This document shows positions 8,079 to 17,292 of a stretch of DNA of 64,000 nt, piece by piece. Positions within the stretch are counted from its first letter, which is position 1; the number at the start of each line of letters is the position of its first letter. The DNA is from Candidatus Peregrinibacteria bacterium (GTDB lineage: Bacteria > Patescibacteriota > Gracilibacteria > UM-FILTER-43-11): the NCBI GenBank assembly GCA_016699515.1, contig CP064978.1, positions 310,001 to 374,000 of the forward strand, in the 5' to 3' direction. The translations under genes and the position numbers were made by a program. The notes under the pieces were generated by a model. It was given only the letters and a program-made list of their open reading frames with translations, searched no databases and was not told the origin of the DNA.

Positions 8079-10694
8079 TTAATCCGTATGGCTTTTTAGT
8101 TTTTCTAATTTCGCTTCGGCGTCGGCCAGCTTAGCTTTTTCACCTGCTACCACGGTTTCGGGCGCGTTAGCGACAAATTGAGCGTTCCCGAGTTTTGCTT
8201 TGAGCCCGGCAATGTACTGCTGTAAATTCTGCACTTCTTTTTCGACCCGTGCCTTTTCTTTTTCCGGGTCTACCAAGCCGTCGAGTGGAACGAATATCTC
8301 TACGTCGCTCACCCAATCGGATGCTGCGTTTTCCATCGATATTTTCTTGGTTTCAATCGTCAAATTTTCTACGCGCGCCAGGCGACGAATGTCTTCGGCA
8401 TTTCGCTCAAGCAAATCGGTGTGTTTTTCGGATTGCAGCGCCACATCCACTTTTTTGGCCGGTTCGATCTTGTTTTCCGATCTGAGATGGCGAATTTTAC
8501 GAATCACATCGATGATGATCTGAGTGGATTCGGTATTGTGATGGTCGTTAGTTGGTGTTGGGTAGGGTTCTCGGATGAGCAGATGCGAATGATCATTCGC
8601 ACCTTCTGCGGAATTCATTTCGCTCCAAATTTGTTCGGTAACAAACGGGGTAAAGGGATGGAGTAGTACTATAATGTTGGTCAGAACGTGTTTTAATACT
8701 CCAGGATTTTGTTTATCTCCTTTGCTCAATTCCAGATACCAGTCGCAAAAATCGTTCCACATAAAATCGTAGAGCAATTCACCGGCTTCGCTGATGCGGA
8801 AATTTTCAAGGGCGTCGTCGGTTTTTTGAATCACATCGTTTAATTTCCCCAAAATCCAATGGTCGGCGTCCGATTTTGCTTCCATTACCCCCTCATTCGG
8901 ATTGTTTTCAAGAATGCCGATCACAAACCGACTGGCGTTCCACAGTTTATTGGTAAAGTTGCGATACCCCTTAATTTTTTCTTCGTAAAGGCGCATGTCG
9001 TTTCCGGGCGTGTTTCCGATGAGCATACTCATTCTAAGGGCGTCGGCGCCAAACTGTTCGATCATGTCGATCGGGTCGATTCCATTCCCGAGCGATTTGC
9101 TCATTTTTCGACCTTCTTTATCGCGAATGAGCCCGTGTAAATAAACTTTTTCAAACGGAATGTCGTTGAGAGAATACGTGCTCATCATCACCATGCGTAG
9201 CACCCAAAACGTCAAAATGTCGTAACCGGTTTCGAGTACGGATGTTGGATGAAAGTAGTCGAGTTCTTGGGTTTTTTCGGGCCAGCCCAACGTGCTGAAG
9301 GTCCATAATCCCGAGCTAAACCAAGTGTCCAGCGTGTCCTCATCCTGAATCCAGCCGTCGCCTTCGGGCGCCTCGGTTCCTACATATATTTCTTCGTTTT
9401 TATACCAAACGGGAATACGGTGCCCCCACCAAATTTGGCGACTGATACACCAATCCCTTAAATTTTCCGTCCAATTGAAATAGCCTTTTTTGAATCGGTC
9501 GGGGATGATCTCGATCGATCCGGACTGGACGGCATGTTCAGTGAGTTCTTTTAAACTCGCTTCACTTTTCCCCGTTTTTAATTTGGAATCATTAATCTTG
9601 AATCTTTTATTCACATCAACAAACCATTGCTCTGAAACCAGCGGTTCAATGGGGGTGTTGCAACGATAACACACCGAAAGATTGTGAACATAGTTTTCGT
9701 CGATCCGTTCCATAATGCCCATTTGTTGCATTTTTTCGGCCAACTTCTTACGGCAATCTTTTACATCCATTCCGGCGAACTCACCGGCAATCGGCAGCAT
9801 TTTTCCGTTGGTATCAATGATCGGCTTGATTTCAAATCCATGCTTTTTGGCTAATTCAAAATCCACAAAACTGTGTGCCGGAGTGATGGTCATGGCGCCA
9901 CTACCCATTTCCATGTTAGCCGCGTCTGCGTCGGCCACCACCTTGGCCTTAATACTCCCTTCGCTATTGATCCAGGGTACGTCGAACTCCTTTCCGATCA
10001 ACTCTTTGTAACGCTCGTCGTCGGGATGAACAATGATCACCTTATCGGCAAATTTGGTTTCCGGGCGAGCGGTTCCGATGGTGACCGGGCCGTATTTGAT
10101 GTAATAAAACGGATCTTGGCGCTCTACGTACTCTACTTCGTCGTCCGACAGGGTTGAATTGCAGCGGGTACACCAGTTGACGATACGATGGCCGCGATAG
10201 ATCAATCCATCGTTGTACATTCGCACGAACACTTCGTTTACCGCTTTGCTTAAATCATCGTCAAACGTGTAACGTTCGCGGCTCCAGTCACAACTGCTCC
10301 CCATTTTACGCACTTGATTGCGAATGGTGTCTTGCGACTCTGCGACAAACTCTTTACACGTACCAAAAATCCTTCTCGCCCCAATTGTTGTCGACTCAGG
10401 CCCTCTTCGGCGATCACTTTTTCTACCTTGTTTTGGGTGGCAATGGCCGCATGGTCCGTTCCGGGCACCCAAAGTGCCTCGTATCCCTTCATACGGCGAT
10501 GACGAATGAGCACGTCCTGAATCGCCAGCATAATCGCATGCCCCAAATGCAAGGTTCCGGTAGCGTTTGGCGGGGGCATTGAAATCGTGAACGGTTTTTT
10601 GTTCGGATTCACTTCGGCCCGGAATGCTCCGGATTCTTCCCATTTTTTGTAAATCGCGTCTTCGTACTTTTTTTGAGTCGTAACTGCTTTCCAT
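8079..10694 (-). CDS. valS: valyl-tRNA synthetase, two compensating frameshifts
   Basis: This class I aminoacyl-tRNA synthetase charges tRNA-Val and edits Thr-tRNA-Val. The HIGH motif is present as HLGHA (in PPPNATGTLHLGHA) and the KMSKS motif as GRKMSKSLGNG. WCTRC and the RYKEL/GTARPETK editing-domain region are clear, and the C-terminal coiled coil (AKLGNAQFVANAPETVV) is typical. The N-terminal 110 residues lie in another frame: one extra T in the run at 10668-10674 and one missing base in the A run at 10365-10369 shift the frame out and back. The restored start reads MESSYDSKKYEDAIYKKW. Two segments look inserted: EGANDHSHLL, from a palindromic repeat at 8579-8609, and RFKINDSKLKTGKS near 9570-9610. 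Length is about 871 aa, normal for the family. Confidence 0.95.
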   Translation of the reverse strand: MESSYDSKKVRRRDLQKMGRIRSIPGRSESEQKTVHDFNAPAKRYRNLAFGACDYAGDSGRAHSSSPYEGIRGTLGARNGPCGHCHPKQGRKSDRRRGPESTTIGARRIFGTCKEFVAESQDTIRNQVRKMGSSCDWSRERYTFDDDLSKAVNEVFVRMYNDGLIYRGHRIVNWCTRCNSTLSDDEVEYVERQDPFYYIKYGPVTIGTARPETKFADKVIIVHPDDERYKELIGKEFDVPWINSEGSIKAKVVADADAANMEMGSGAMTITPAHSFVDFELAKKHGFEIKPIIDTNGKMLPIAGEFAGMDVKDCRKKLAEKMQQMGIMERIDENYVHNLSVCYRCNTPIEPLVSEQWFVDVNKRFKINDSKLKTGKSEASLKELTEHAVQSGSIEIIPDRFKKGYFNWTENLRDWCISRQIWWGHRIPVWYKNEEIYVGTEAPEGDGWIQDEDTLDTWFSSGLWTFSTLGWPEKTQELDYFHPTSVLETGYDILTFWVLRMVMMSTYSLNDIPFEKVYLHGLIRDKEGRKMSKSLGNGIDPIDMIEQFGADALRMSMLIGNTPGNDMRLYEEKIKGYRNFTNKLWNASRFVIGILENNPNEGVMEAKSDADHWILGKLNDVIQKTDDALENFRISEAGELLYDFMWNDFCDWYLELSKGDKQNPGVLKHVLTNIIVLLHPFTPFVTEQIWSEMNSAEGANDHSHLLIREPYPTPTNDHHNTESTQIIIDVIRKIRHLRSENKIEPAKKVDVALQSEKHTDLLERNAEDIRRLARVENLTIETKKISMENAASDWVSDVEIFVPLDGLVDPEKEKARVEKEVQNLQQYIAGLKAKLGNAQFVANAPETVVAGEKAKLADAEAKLEKLKSHTD
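8579..8609. repeat. diverged RAYT-type palindrome inside valS
   Basis: The core at 8584-8601 is an 18-bp perfect palindrome (TGCGAATGATCATTCGCA). Outer arms GCAGA (8579-8583) and TCTGC (8605-8609) extend the hairpin around a 3-nt bulge. It matches the centre of the 28-bp palindromes at 25340 and 25794 and is read in frame as EGANDHSHL near the C-terminal anticodon-binding domain of ValS. Confidence 0.75.
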
Positions 10695-10803
10695 TATTTA
10701 TTACGTATTACTTAGTATCTATTAGCTATTAGCTTGAGGATATTAACATTTCCTTCATCTTATGTTAATAAGTAATACGTAATAGTTAATAAGTAATAAG
10801 AAA

Positions 10804-11011
10804 GTGCCCAATTACCATTATCAATGTTTGGAATGCCGTCATCAGTTTCAAAAAATGCTTCCCGGTGGGAACCATGGAAACGAAGTGTTTAGAATGTGGC
10901 AAAAAGGCCGAAAAACTACTTTCTGCACCTCGGGTTCAGTTTAAGGGTGGGGGATTTTACAAAACAGATTCAGTTGATACTAGTTCTGATTCCAAATCGG
11001 ACCCTAGTTAA
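10804..11011 (+). CDS. FmdB-like zinc-ribbon protein, frameshifted
   Basis: A short gene, hidden by a frameshift, encodes about 68 aa of the FmdB/CxxC zinc-ribbon regulatory family. It starts at a GTG at 10804 (PNYHYQCLECRHQFQK), giving the first CxxC pair. The frame moves by one at the AAAAAA run at 10850-10855; with five A the protein continues FPVGTMETKCLECGKKAEKL, giving the second CxxC pair, and then QFKGGGFYKTDS, the characteristic FmdB end. Two zinc knuckles followed by F-x-GxGFYxTD is the family signature. Function is poorly known; members are usually small nucleic-acid-associated or regulatory proteins. It is convergent with the 11017 gene, with 5 bp between stops. Confidence 0.75.
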
Positions 11012-11016
11012 ATTTT

Positions 11017-11406
11017 TTAAAGCTCGTTCAGGGCTTTTAATAAATCTTCTTCATTACTTTGTTCCTCAGCTTCCGACGCCTTTTCGGCTTCTCGTAGCGC
11101 GCGTTTTTTTTCTAAATATTTGAACTCATCGAATTTTAATTTGGCGTTTTGTATGGTTTCGCCCACCTCTTTTTCATACTGATCGTTGGCTGCGCTAAGT
11201 TCTTTTTGTTCATTATCTAAAATGCTCTTTAGATTGTTGATTTGATCTTCATTCATGACCGGTAAAACGTCGACCCAATACTGTCGCTCTTCCGGATTCA
11301 TGGATTTACTTTTTTCAATCATACTTACCAAATCCAAAAACTTTTCACGTGTTTCTGTCGGAATGTTCAAGGGCGGCTGAATGTTGCTTGTATTTGAATC
11401 GTTCAT
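11017..11406 (-). CDS. small coiled-coil protein, unknown
   Basis: The 129-aa protein is soluble, strongly charged and almost wholly helical. The second half (from about residue 65, QKELSAANDQYEKEVGETI onward) has heptad-like spacing and an acidic end (EQSNEEDLLKALNEL). No enzyme or DNA-binding motif is visible. It lies just downstream of greA on the same strand, but the greA terminator at 11466-11502 lies between them, so it may have its own promoter or be expressed by read-through. I do not recognise a family. Confidence 0.65.
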   Translation of the reverse strand: MNDSNTSNIQPPLNIPTETREKFLDLVSMIEKSKSMNPEERQYWVDVLPVMNEDQINNLKSILDNEQKELSAANDQYEKEVGETIQNAKLKFDEFKYLEKKRALREAEKASEAEEQSNEEDLLKALNEL

Positions 11407-11465
11407 TTACATTGTTTTCCATTCATTTTAGCATATTTCTGCGCGATATGAAAGCATAAGGTTCA

Positions 11466-11502
11466 CAAAAAAACGAGAGCGCTCTTGGTGAACACTCTCG
11501 TT
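11466..11502 (-). terminator. intrinsic terminator after greA
   Basis: On the minus strand an 8-bp stem (arms at 11502-11495 and 11479-11472, AACGAGAG/CTCTCGTT) closes a 15-nt loop and is followed by a run of seven T. It sits 17 bp after the restored greA stop, which supports the corrected end of greA. Confidence 0.8.
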
Positions 11503-11518
11503 TACTGTTTTTAGTACA

Positions 11519-12009
11519 TTATTTAATGTGAATGACTTTGTATTCAAAAATTCCTGCGGTACTTTTACTTTAATCACATCATTTTTTGCCCTTCCCAGTA
11601 GTGCGGACCCAATAGGGGACTCATTGGAAATTTTTTGGTCGGCCGGACCGGCTTCGGTTGATCCAACAATGGTGTAGGTTTCCGGATCGTCCTTTTCGGT
11701 AAGGTTTTGAACCGTCACCGTGCTGCCAATTTGAACCACGTCTTCCGACTTTTTTTTGGCATCCGTAATGATGATCGCATTGTCGATCATTTTTTCTAAT
11801 TCGATGATGCGGCCTTCAATGAACGCTTGTTCATTTTTTGCCTCTTCATATTCCGAATTTTCGGATAGATCTCCATAAGAAATTGCTTCTTTTAGGCGTT
11901 CTGCCACTTCTTTGCGGCGGACATTTTTAAAGAGATTCAGTTCATCTTTCAGCTTTGCCAGACCTTCTTTGGTTACCAACACTTGTTCTTCGGTATTTGG
12001 GGTGCTCAT
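11519..12009 (-). CDS. greA: transcription elongation factor GreA, frameshift near 3' end
   Basis: GreA rescues backtracked RNA polymerase by stimulating transcript cleavage. The N-terminal coiled coil with the acidic tip (YGDLSENSEYEEAKNEQAFI) and the C-terminal FKBP-like domain (NESPIGSALLGR) are both clear. In the raw sequence the frame runs on to 11428 through unrelated codons. Adding one base near 11555-11558 restores the usual ending KVPAGIFEYKVIHIK and a TAA at 11521-11519, giving about 163 aa, the normal family length, with a terminator directly behind. Upstream is a heptamer-repeat spacer and then rpoD on the same strand, so greA may lie in one transcript with dnaG and rpoD. Confidence 0.95.
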
Positions 12010-12015
12010 CTTCGA

Positions 12016-12062
12016 TTAATAGTTAAGAGTTAAGAATTAAGAGTTAATAGTTAAGAGTTAAA
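12016..12062. repeat. heptamer tandem spacer (GTTAAGA-type)
   Basis: About six 7-bp units related to GTTAAGA fill the gap between rpoD and greA. The same unit type recurs at 22604-22648 and 31784-31811 and, more weakly, near 59165. Confidence 0.6.
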
Positions 12063-12097
12063 GTTTTTCAATTTAAAACTTTAAATTTAAAAATTGT

Positions 12098-13335
12098 TTA
12101 ATGATCTTTGATCTTTACGCTCGTGGGGTGATCGCGCAATTTCAAAAGAATTTTTGCTTCGATTTGACGAATGCGTTCGCGGGTCACTCCAAATTCTTTG
12201 CCCACTTCCTCCAGTGTGTGGCCGATTCCGTCATCCAAACCAAAGCGCATCGAAATGATCTTTTGTTCTCGGGCTGAAAGGTATTGCAACATGGCCCGAA
12301 TATTCTCTTTCAAAATCTTACGATTGGTCGATTCGGAAGGAGAAATCGCGTCGTCGTCTTCAATAAAATCACCCAACTTACTGTCTTCTTCTGCTCCTAC
12401 AGGGGCTTCGAGCGAAATGATGTCTTGAGAGATTTTAAGAATGTGACGCACTTTTTTCACATCCATGTCCATTTCCGAAGCCAGTTCATCGATAGTTGGT
12501 TCGCGGCCGAGTTCTTGCAGCAGTTGGCGCTGAGTGTGAGTGAGCTTATTGATGGTTTCCACCATGTGTACCGGAATGCGAATGGTGCGCGCCTGATCGG
12601 CAATAGCGCGCGTGATCGCCTGACGAATCCACCAGGTTGCGTAGGTAGAAAACTTAAATCCTCGTTTCGGATCAAATTTTTCAACCGCGCGGAAAAGACC
12701 AATGTTTCCCTCTTGAATGAGATCTAGGAACGAAAGGCCGCGCCCAATGTACTTTTAGCAATGGATACCACCAATCTTAAATTGGCTTCGGCTAGTTTTT
12801 GCTTAGCGGTTTGATCGCCTTTTTCAATTCGTTTGGCCAGATTGATTTCCTCCTCGGCGCTCAGCAGCTCTACTCGCCCAATCTCACTTAAGTACATGCG
12901 CACCGAATCGTTGGCAATTTCCTTTAAATTGGCATCCTTTTGTTTGTTGGTGGGGCCATCGTCTTCTTTTTCCTCTTCTTTTTCTTCCATTTCCAGTTCT
13001 TCATCGTCAATATCGTCGTATTCCAAAAAGACATCATCCACGTCGTCCTCTTTGAATTCAAAATCCGTTTTTGCGGTTGGTTTGCTCTTTTTCCCCCAGA
13101 TCATATCGTCTTTCACATCGATCACCTCAATGCCCAGATCTAAAAAGAGCGTATAAATTTCGTCGAGCAAGATAACATTCTCCTCGATTTCTGGAATTGC
13201 CTTAAGTAACTCTTGGTGAGTGACGAACTTTTGCTCACGACCTTTTTTGATCAGGTGGCGAACCGTTTCGGGATACTTAGCAAGGGTTGAGTCATCTGGT
13301 TGAGTGATGAACTTTTTTTGAATCTTTTTAGCCAT
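12098..13335 (-). CDS. rpoD: RNA polymerase primary sigma factor, one frameshift
   Basis: This is the housekeeping sigma-70 factor, about 413 aa and therefore short for RpoD. Region 1.1 (residues 1-75) is present, followed by a very acidic linker ([20 protein letters not shown]), region 1.2 ([20 protein letters not shown]), and region 2 ([20 protein letters not shown], then [17 protein letters not shown]), with region 3 and region 4 ([18 protein letters not shown]) at the end. The non-conserved domain between 1.2 and 2 is missing, as in many Gram-positive and CPR factors. One base is missing in the TTTT run at 12753-12756; restoring it joins both halves in one frame. The gene follows dnaG with 15 bp between them, the classic primase-sigma arrangement. 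Confidence 0.95.
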
Positions 13336-13350
13336 TAGTAGGTGTGTGAC

Positions 13351-15098
13351 TTAAGAATGAAGCGACGTGCTGTTCAGTTGGATCAGTTTTTTGAGTAGGT
13401 CTTTCTTGGCGGTTGAATCTTTTGCGACGCGGATTTCAAATTCAACTTCTTTGCGGAGTTGTAACATGCTGGCCTGATTGATTTTCTGTATTAGTTGATA
13501 CACTTCTTTTTTTGCTGCATTTTCAGAAAAATCTTGATAGTGCTCATCGATCAGAAGGGAATAGGCCATCCATTTTTCTGATCTTCCTCTGATAAACCCT
13601 CTTTTATTGCCTCCAAGTCAATTCGGCGCTCCAGAGTGTACCCTTTTTTAAGAGTGTTGTAAAATGTTTTGAATTCCTCGTTCCAGCGCTCCGAAAAGCG
13701 TAAAAGTCCGTCCACTTCCTCGATCCATTCCGGAAAATTGATCAAAAAACTCAAGAGCAGCTCTTCACCCGAAAATAAACGCTTTTTGGGCTCATAGCCC
13801 ACCGTAGGGTTTTGTTGTGCGTAGGGGTTATGCTGGCGAGCTTTTAGGCGCTCAAAATCTTGCCACAACACTTTTAAATCAATTTTTAACATCAGGGCCA
13901 GCCGCTTTACATACTCATTTTGTTCCACATGGCTGTGGTAAATCCCTATGATCGGAAGTAATAACTCGGTGATTTCTTTTTTTCCCTGGGCGGTGTTGGG
14001 GTCATGATGTTTAAGGGCATATTCAAAGTAAAAATCCATGATCGACAAGGGGTTTTCTACTGCTTTTTTCCATTCGTTCGGATGATTTTTAATGCATTCG
14101 TCCGGATCTTTTCCATAAGGAATGCGAATGATGGTCGTTTCTAGTTTGGTGGCTTGTGCCAACTCAATGGCACGAAGGGTTGCCTCCATTCCCGCATGAT
14201 CCTGATCGAATGCCAACGAAATTCTTTGAGTGAACCGCTGGATTAATTTAAGCTGCTGGGGAGTTAGGGCAGTGCCGCAGGTAGCCACTACATTTTTCGT
14301 TCCGATCTGAAATGCGGCAATTGCGTCCATGTATCCTTCCACAATAATGGCACGATCCGACTGCTTAATTGCTTCTTTGCTGAGATTCAGTCCGTACAGC
14401 ACCGTGCTTTTATTGTAGGCCGGCGTGTCGGGAGAGTTCAGGTATTTGGGTTCACCTTCTCCCAAGACCCTTCCGCTAAAGGCGACAGTATTTCCTTGGT
14501 GATCATGAATGGGAAAAATCAGACGATTCCGAAAGCGGTCGTAGCTGTTTTCATCGCCGACATGGCGCTGATTGGTCACTCCGCTTTCCAATTGCTCTTT
14601 GGGCGAAAAACCCAACTGACTCAATTGATTTTTTAAAAATTGATAAGAGTCGGGGGCGAACCCTAGTTCGAACTGCCTGATACTTTCTTCGCTCAGCCCG
14701 CGGTCTTGTAGATATTTTTGGTGTTCAGGATGTTGTGCTAGATTTTTTTGGTAAACCGCTTTGGTCGCTTCGTTCATTTGAAGGGTGCGCACGCGTTTAT
14801 CACGACTTCCGCTTTTTTCGATCGGAATAGCCACATTGGTTTTTTGGGCCAACTGCTTTACCGCTTCAGCAAAATCGATTGATTCCACCAATTGAGTGAA
14901 TTTAAAAATATCTCCCCCCTGATGACATCCAAAGCAGTAGGCAATGCCCTTTTCGGGGCTTACCATAAAACTGGGGGTCTTTTCGCCATGAAAAGGACAC
15001 AACCCCCTCAAATTTCGCCCGGCTTTTTTGAGCTGAACGTATTGACCGACGAGTTCTTCGATACTGAGCCGAGATTTTATTTCCTCTAAATGATTCAT
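13351..15098 (-). CDS. dnaG: DNA primase, one frameshift
   Basis: DnaG makes RNA primers for the replisome. The N-terminal zinc-binding domain (CPFHGEKTPSF ... CFGCHQGGD, residues 34-63) is intact. The Toprim domain shows IIVEGYMDAI and the acidic AFDQDHAG motif. The C-terminal helicase-binding part is split off by a frameshift at the TTTTT run at 13573-13577; one more T gives the joint EEDQKKWMAYSLLIDEHYQD and a protein of about 582 aa, a normal length. It is upstream of rpoD on the same strand and probably co-transcribed with it. The 80 bp before its start hold an inverted repeat. Confidence 0.95.
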
Positions 15099-15104
15099 GC
15101 CTTT

Positions 15105-15184
15105 AAATTACGAATGATCAATTACAAATTACGAATGCTTTGACACCATTTTAATTCGTAATTTTGAATTTGTAATTGATTAAC
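15105..15184. repeat. imperfect inverted repeat of AATTACGAAT type
   Basis: The dnaG-ruvB gap holds ATCAATTACAAATT-like DNA on the left arm and its near reverse complement (AATTTGTAATTGAT) on the right, with ACGAAT/ATTCGT further in. The AATTACGAATT word recurs inside mnmA near 49085-49160. No run of T follows, so it is not a clear intrinsic terminator. Confidence 0.5.
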
Positions 15185-16194
15185 CTAGTCGTTAAATTCA
15201 ATTTCGAGATGCTGATAGGCTTGTCGAGTCACCACTCTACCACGTGAAGTGCGGTCTAAAAAGCCAATTTGCATTAGGTATGGCTCATAAAAATCTTCGA
15301 TGGTTTCACTTTCTTCGGCTGTTGCTGCTGCAATGGCTTTCAGTCCTACCGGCCCTCCGTTGAACTTTTGAATCATTACTGCCAGAATTTCGCGGTCGGT
15401 ACGGTCCAGGCCAATGGGGTCGATTCCGATGGTCTTTAGCCCATGCAGCGCAATGTCTAAACTAATGTCTGATTTGCTTTGCACTTGAGCAAAGTCGCGT
15501 AGTCGCTTGAGAATTCGATTGGCGATGCGCGGTGTTTTCCGGCAGCTTTTGGCTACTTCTTGAATGGCATTCGATTCGATTTTTACTTCGAGCAAATGGG
15601 CGGAGCGCTGAATGATTTGTTCCATTTCCGCCTCACTGTAAAATTCAAGCTTATAAATGTGCCCAAATCGATCGCGAAGCGGCGAGGAGAGCGATCCGGC
15701 TTTGGTGGTGGCGCCAATTAATGTGAACTTGGGCAGCTCAAGCCGCATGGAACGCGCTGCTGGACCTTTACCGATGATAATATCCAGCGCGTAGTCTTCC
15801 ATTGCGCTGTAGAGCATTTCTTCGATTTGGGTTTTTATGCGATGAATTTCGTCGATAAATAAAATATCGCCCTCTTCTAAATTGCTCAAAATCGATGCTA
15901 AGTCGCCCTGTTTTTCGATCGCCGGGCCGGACGTGGTTTTAATATTAACCCCCATTTCTCGTGCTATGATGTTGGCCAGGGTGGTTTTTCCGAGTCCGGG
16001 TGGGCCATACAGCAAAATGTGCTCAATCGGTTCCCCCCGCTTTTGGCCGCCGCCAAACTGATTTTTAAATTGGATTTGATGTTTTCTTGCCCCACATATT
16101 CGTTGAGTGTTTTGGGTCTCAGCCCAAATTCGATCACTTGAGTGTCGTCGCTGGTTTCTTTGGCTTCGGTGATGGGATTACTTTTTTTGATCAT
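15185..16194 (-). CDS. ruvB: Holliday junction helicase RuvB, one frameshift
   Basis: RuvB is the AAA+ motor for branch migration of Holliday junctions. Residues 1-45 hold the N-terminal segment ([20 protein letters not shown]). The Walker A motif [11 protein letters not shown], Walker B (ILFIDEIHR), sensor ([20 protein letters not shown]) and the C-terminal winged helix ([20 protein letters not shown]) follow in order. The frame breaks at the six-C run at 16033-16038; adjusting it gives the expected joint [14 protein letters not shown] and about 336 aa. ruvA and ruvC are not in this window. Upstream lie four 12-bp direct repeats that may bear on its expression. Confidence 0.95.
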
Positions 16195-16210
16195 GTTTCG
16201 ATTAGAGAGT

Positions 16211-16258
16211 CGTATTGTTTATCGTATTGTAAATCGTATTGTGAGCCGGATTGTGGAA
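16211..16258. repeat. four 12-bp direct repeats upstream of ruvB
   Basis: Units start at 16211, 16223, 16235 and 16247 with an exact 12-bp period. The first three share CGTATTGT and the fourth is CGGATTGT. On the ruvB strand they read ACAATACG. They lie 17 bp upstream of the ruvB start and about 40 bp upstream of the promoter for the 16347 gene. Confidence 0.75.
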
Positions 16259-16296
16259 TTGATTTGAGTATAGAATCAATCATCCATTAGTGCAAT

Positions 16297-16325
16297 TTGC
16301 TTTTTTGGCTTAAATTTGATAAAAT
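16297..16325 (+). promoter_or_regulatory. promoter for the 16347 gene
   Basis: TTGCTT at 16297-16302 and TAAAAT at 16320-16325 have a 17-bp spacer. Transcription would begin near 16332, about 15 nt before the ATG. Confidence 0.5.
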
Positions 16326-16346
16326 GATGGGATTTTAATTGCTTTT

Positions 16347-16826
16347 ATGACCCACTCAGAAGCACCGGCGGCGGAAGCTGCTATACCCCCAGTCGAACAC
16401 CCTGCCGAAGGCTCAAAGCCTACTTTCGAAAGTGGCCAAGCTCGCGCTGCGCTTCAGGAGGATGTTAACCACAGTCTGGCAGAAAAGTCTAAAGTGGTTG
16501 AGGCTGTGAGCGTTATTTTGCAGGATCGGCCTAATTTAGCCGACTTTGTGATGGTTTTAAAGTCTGAACGATTTCGGGGTTATCGCGCTTGGAACGAAAA
16601 TTTTAAGCGAGCGTTTCTTGATGATCAGATCCCTTTGCCGGAGGTAATGGCTTATGTGATGGCTTTGCAAAATGCTTTATGTGCTCAAGGGATGAATTTG
16701 GAAGTTGATGGGAAATTCGGACAAAAAACGTTGGCTGCACTTACCTCCAGTATTGATCTTGGACCCCCTCATTCTATTCCGCAGCATCCTTATGATTCAA
16801 ATAACCCTTCTGACCCGGATTTTTAA
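16347..16826 (+). CDS. hypothetical protein with PG_binding_1-like segment
   Basis: The product is 159 aa with no signal peptide. Residues 1-40 are Ala/Pro/Glu-rich and probably disordered. Residues 50-95 are helical (FVMVLKSERFRGYRAWNENF). Residues 105-135 contain LQNALCAQGMNLEVDGKFGQ followed by KTLAAL, which matches the peptidoglycan-binding-1 pattern (L..L...G..L.VDG.FG..T..AL). Without a secretion signal, wall binding is uncertain and the fold may serve another purpose. The next gene starts 7 bp after its stop, so the two probably form an operon. Confidence 0.6.
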   Translation: MTHSEAPAAEAAIPPVEHPAEGSKPTFESGQARAALQEDVNHSLAEKSKVVEAVSVILQDRPNLADFVMVLKSERFRGYRAWNENFKRAFLDDQIPLPEVMAYVMALQNALCAQGMNLEVDGKFGQKTLAALTSSIDLGPPHSIPQHPYDSNNPSDPDF

Positions 16827-16832
16827 CCCTTG

Positions 16833-17171
16833 ATGGATTCTGCTTTTACCTGGAAAACACCGGGAATTTGGGAGAGAGTGCGTTATGGTAAAGCCCTGGC
16901 GACGGTCCGAGCTACTGTGCGGGCTTGCCCTGCCTTTGATCGACTTGGCCTGATACAACAGGTGAGTGTGGAACTTTTTAAAGAGGCTTTGAACGCGCCA
17001 CGGATCAACGCATATTTTAATTTTGAACCGTTCTGTCAGAAATATGGACTAGAAAATAGCAACAGCAATGACCCACGCGCCATGGTGACAGCCGTTTTGG
17101 TCCGTGCAGGAGTAGAAAAGTCATTGGCCAGCCGCTCTATTACCCGCTATTTAAATTCCTTAATAAAATAA
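16833..17171 (+). CDS. hypothetical protein
   Basis: The product is 112 aa, starting at the ATG at 16833. It is helical, soluble and mildly basic, without signal peptide, membrane segment or a motif I recognise. The last 40 residues (PRAMVTAVLVRAGVEKSLAS then RSITRYLNSLIK) resemble the end of a small helical bundle. It follows the 16347 gene by 7 bp and precedes the ABC operon by about 120 bp. Function unknown. Confidence 0.55.
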   Translation: MDSAFTWKTPGIWERVRYGKALATVRATVRACPAFDRLGLIQQVSVELFKEALNAPRINAYFNFEPFCQKYGLENSNSNDPRAMVTAVLVRAGVEKSLASRSITRYLNSLIK

Positions 17172-17292
17172 TTTTTTATTTTGGCAATTATAAAAGCACT
17201 CCATTTGACTTGATTGGGCTTTTTATTTTGTGGTATTAGTATCACGCCCTTTTTTGAATTCACTTTTAGTTGTCGAAGTTTCTGAATCATTT

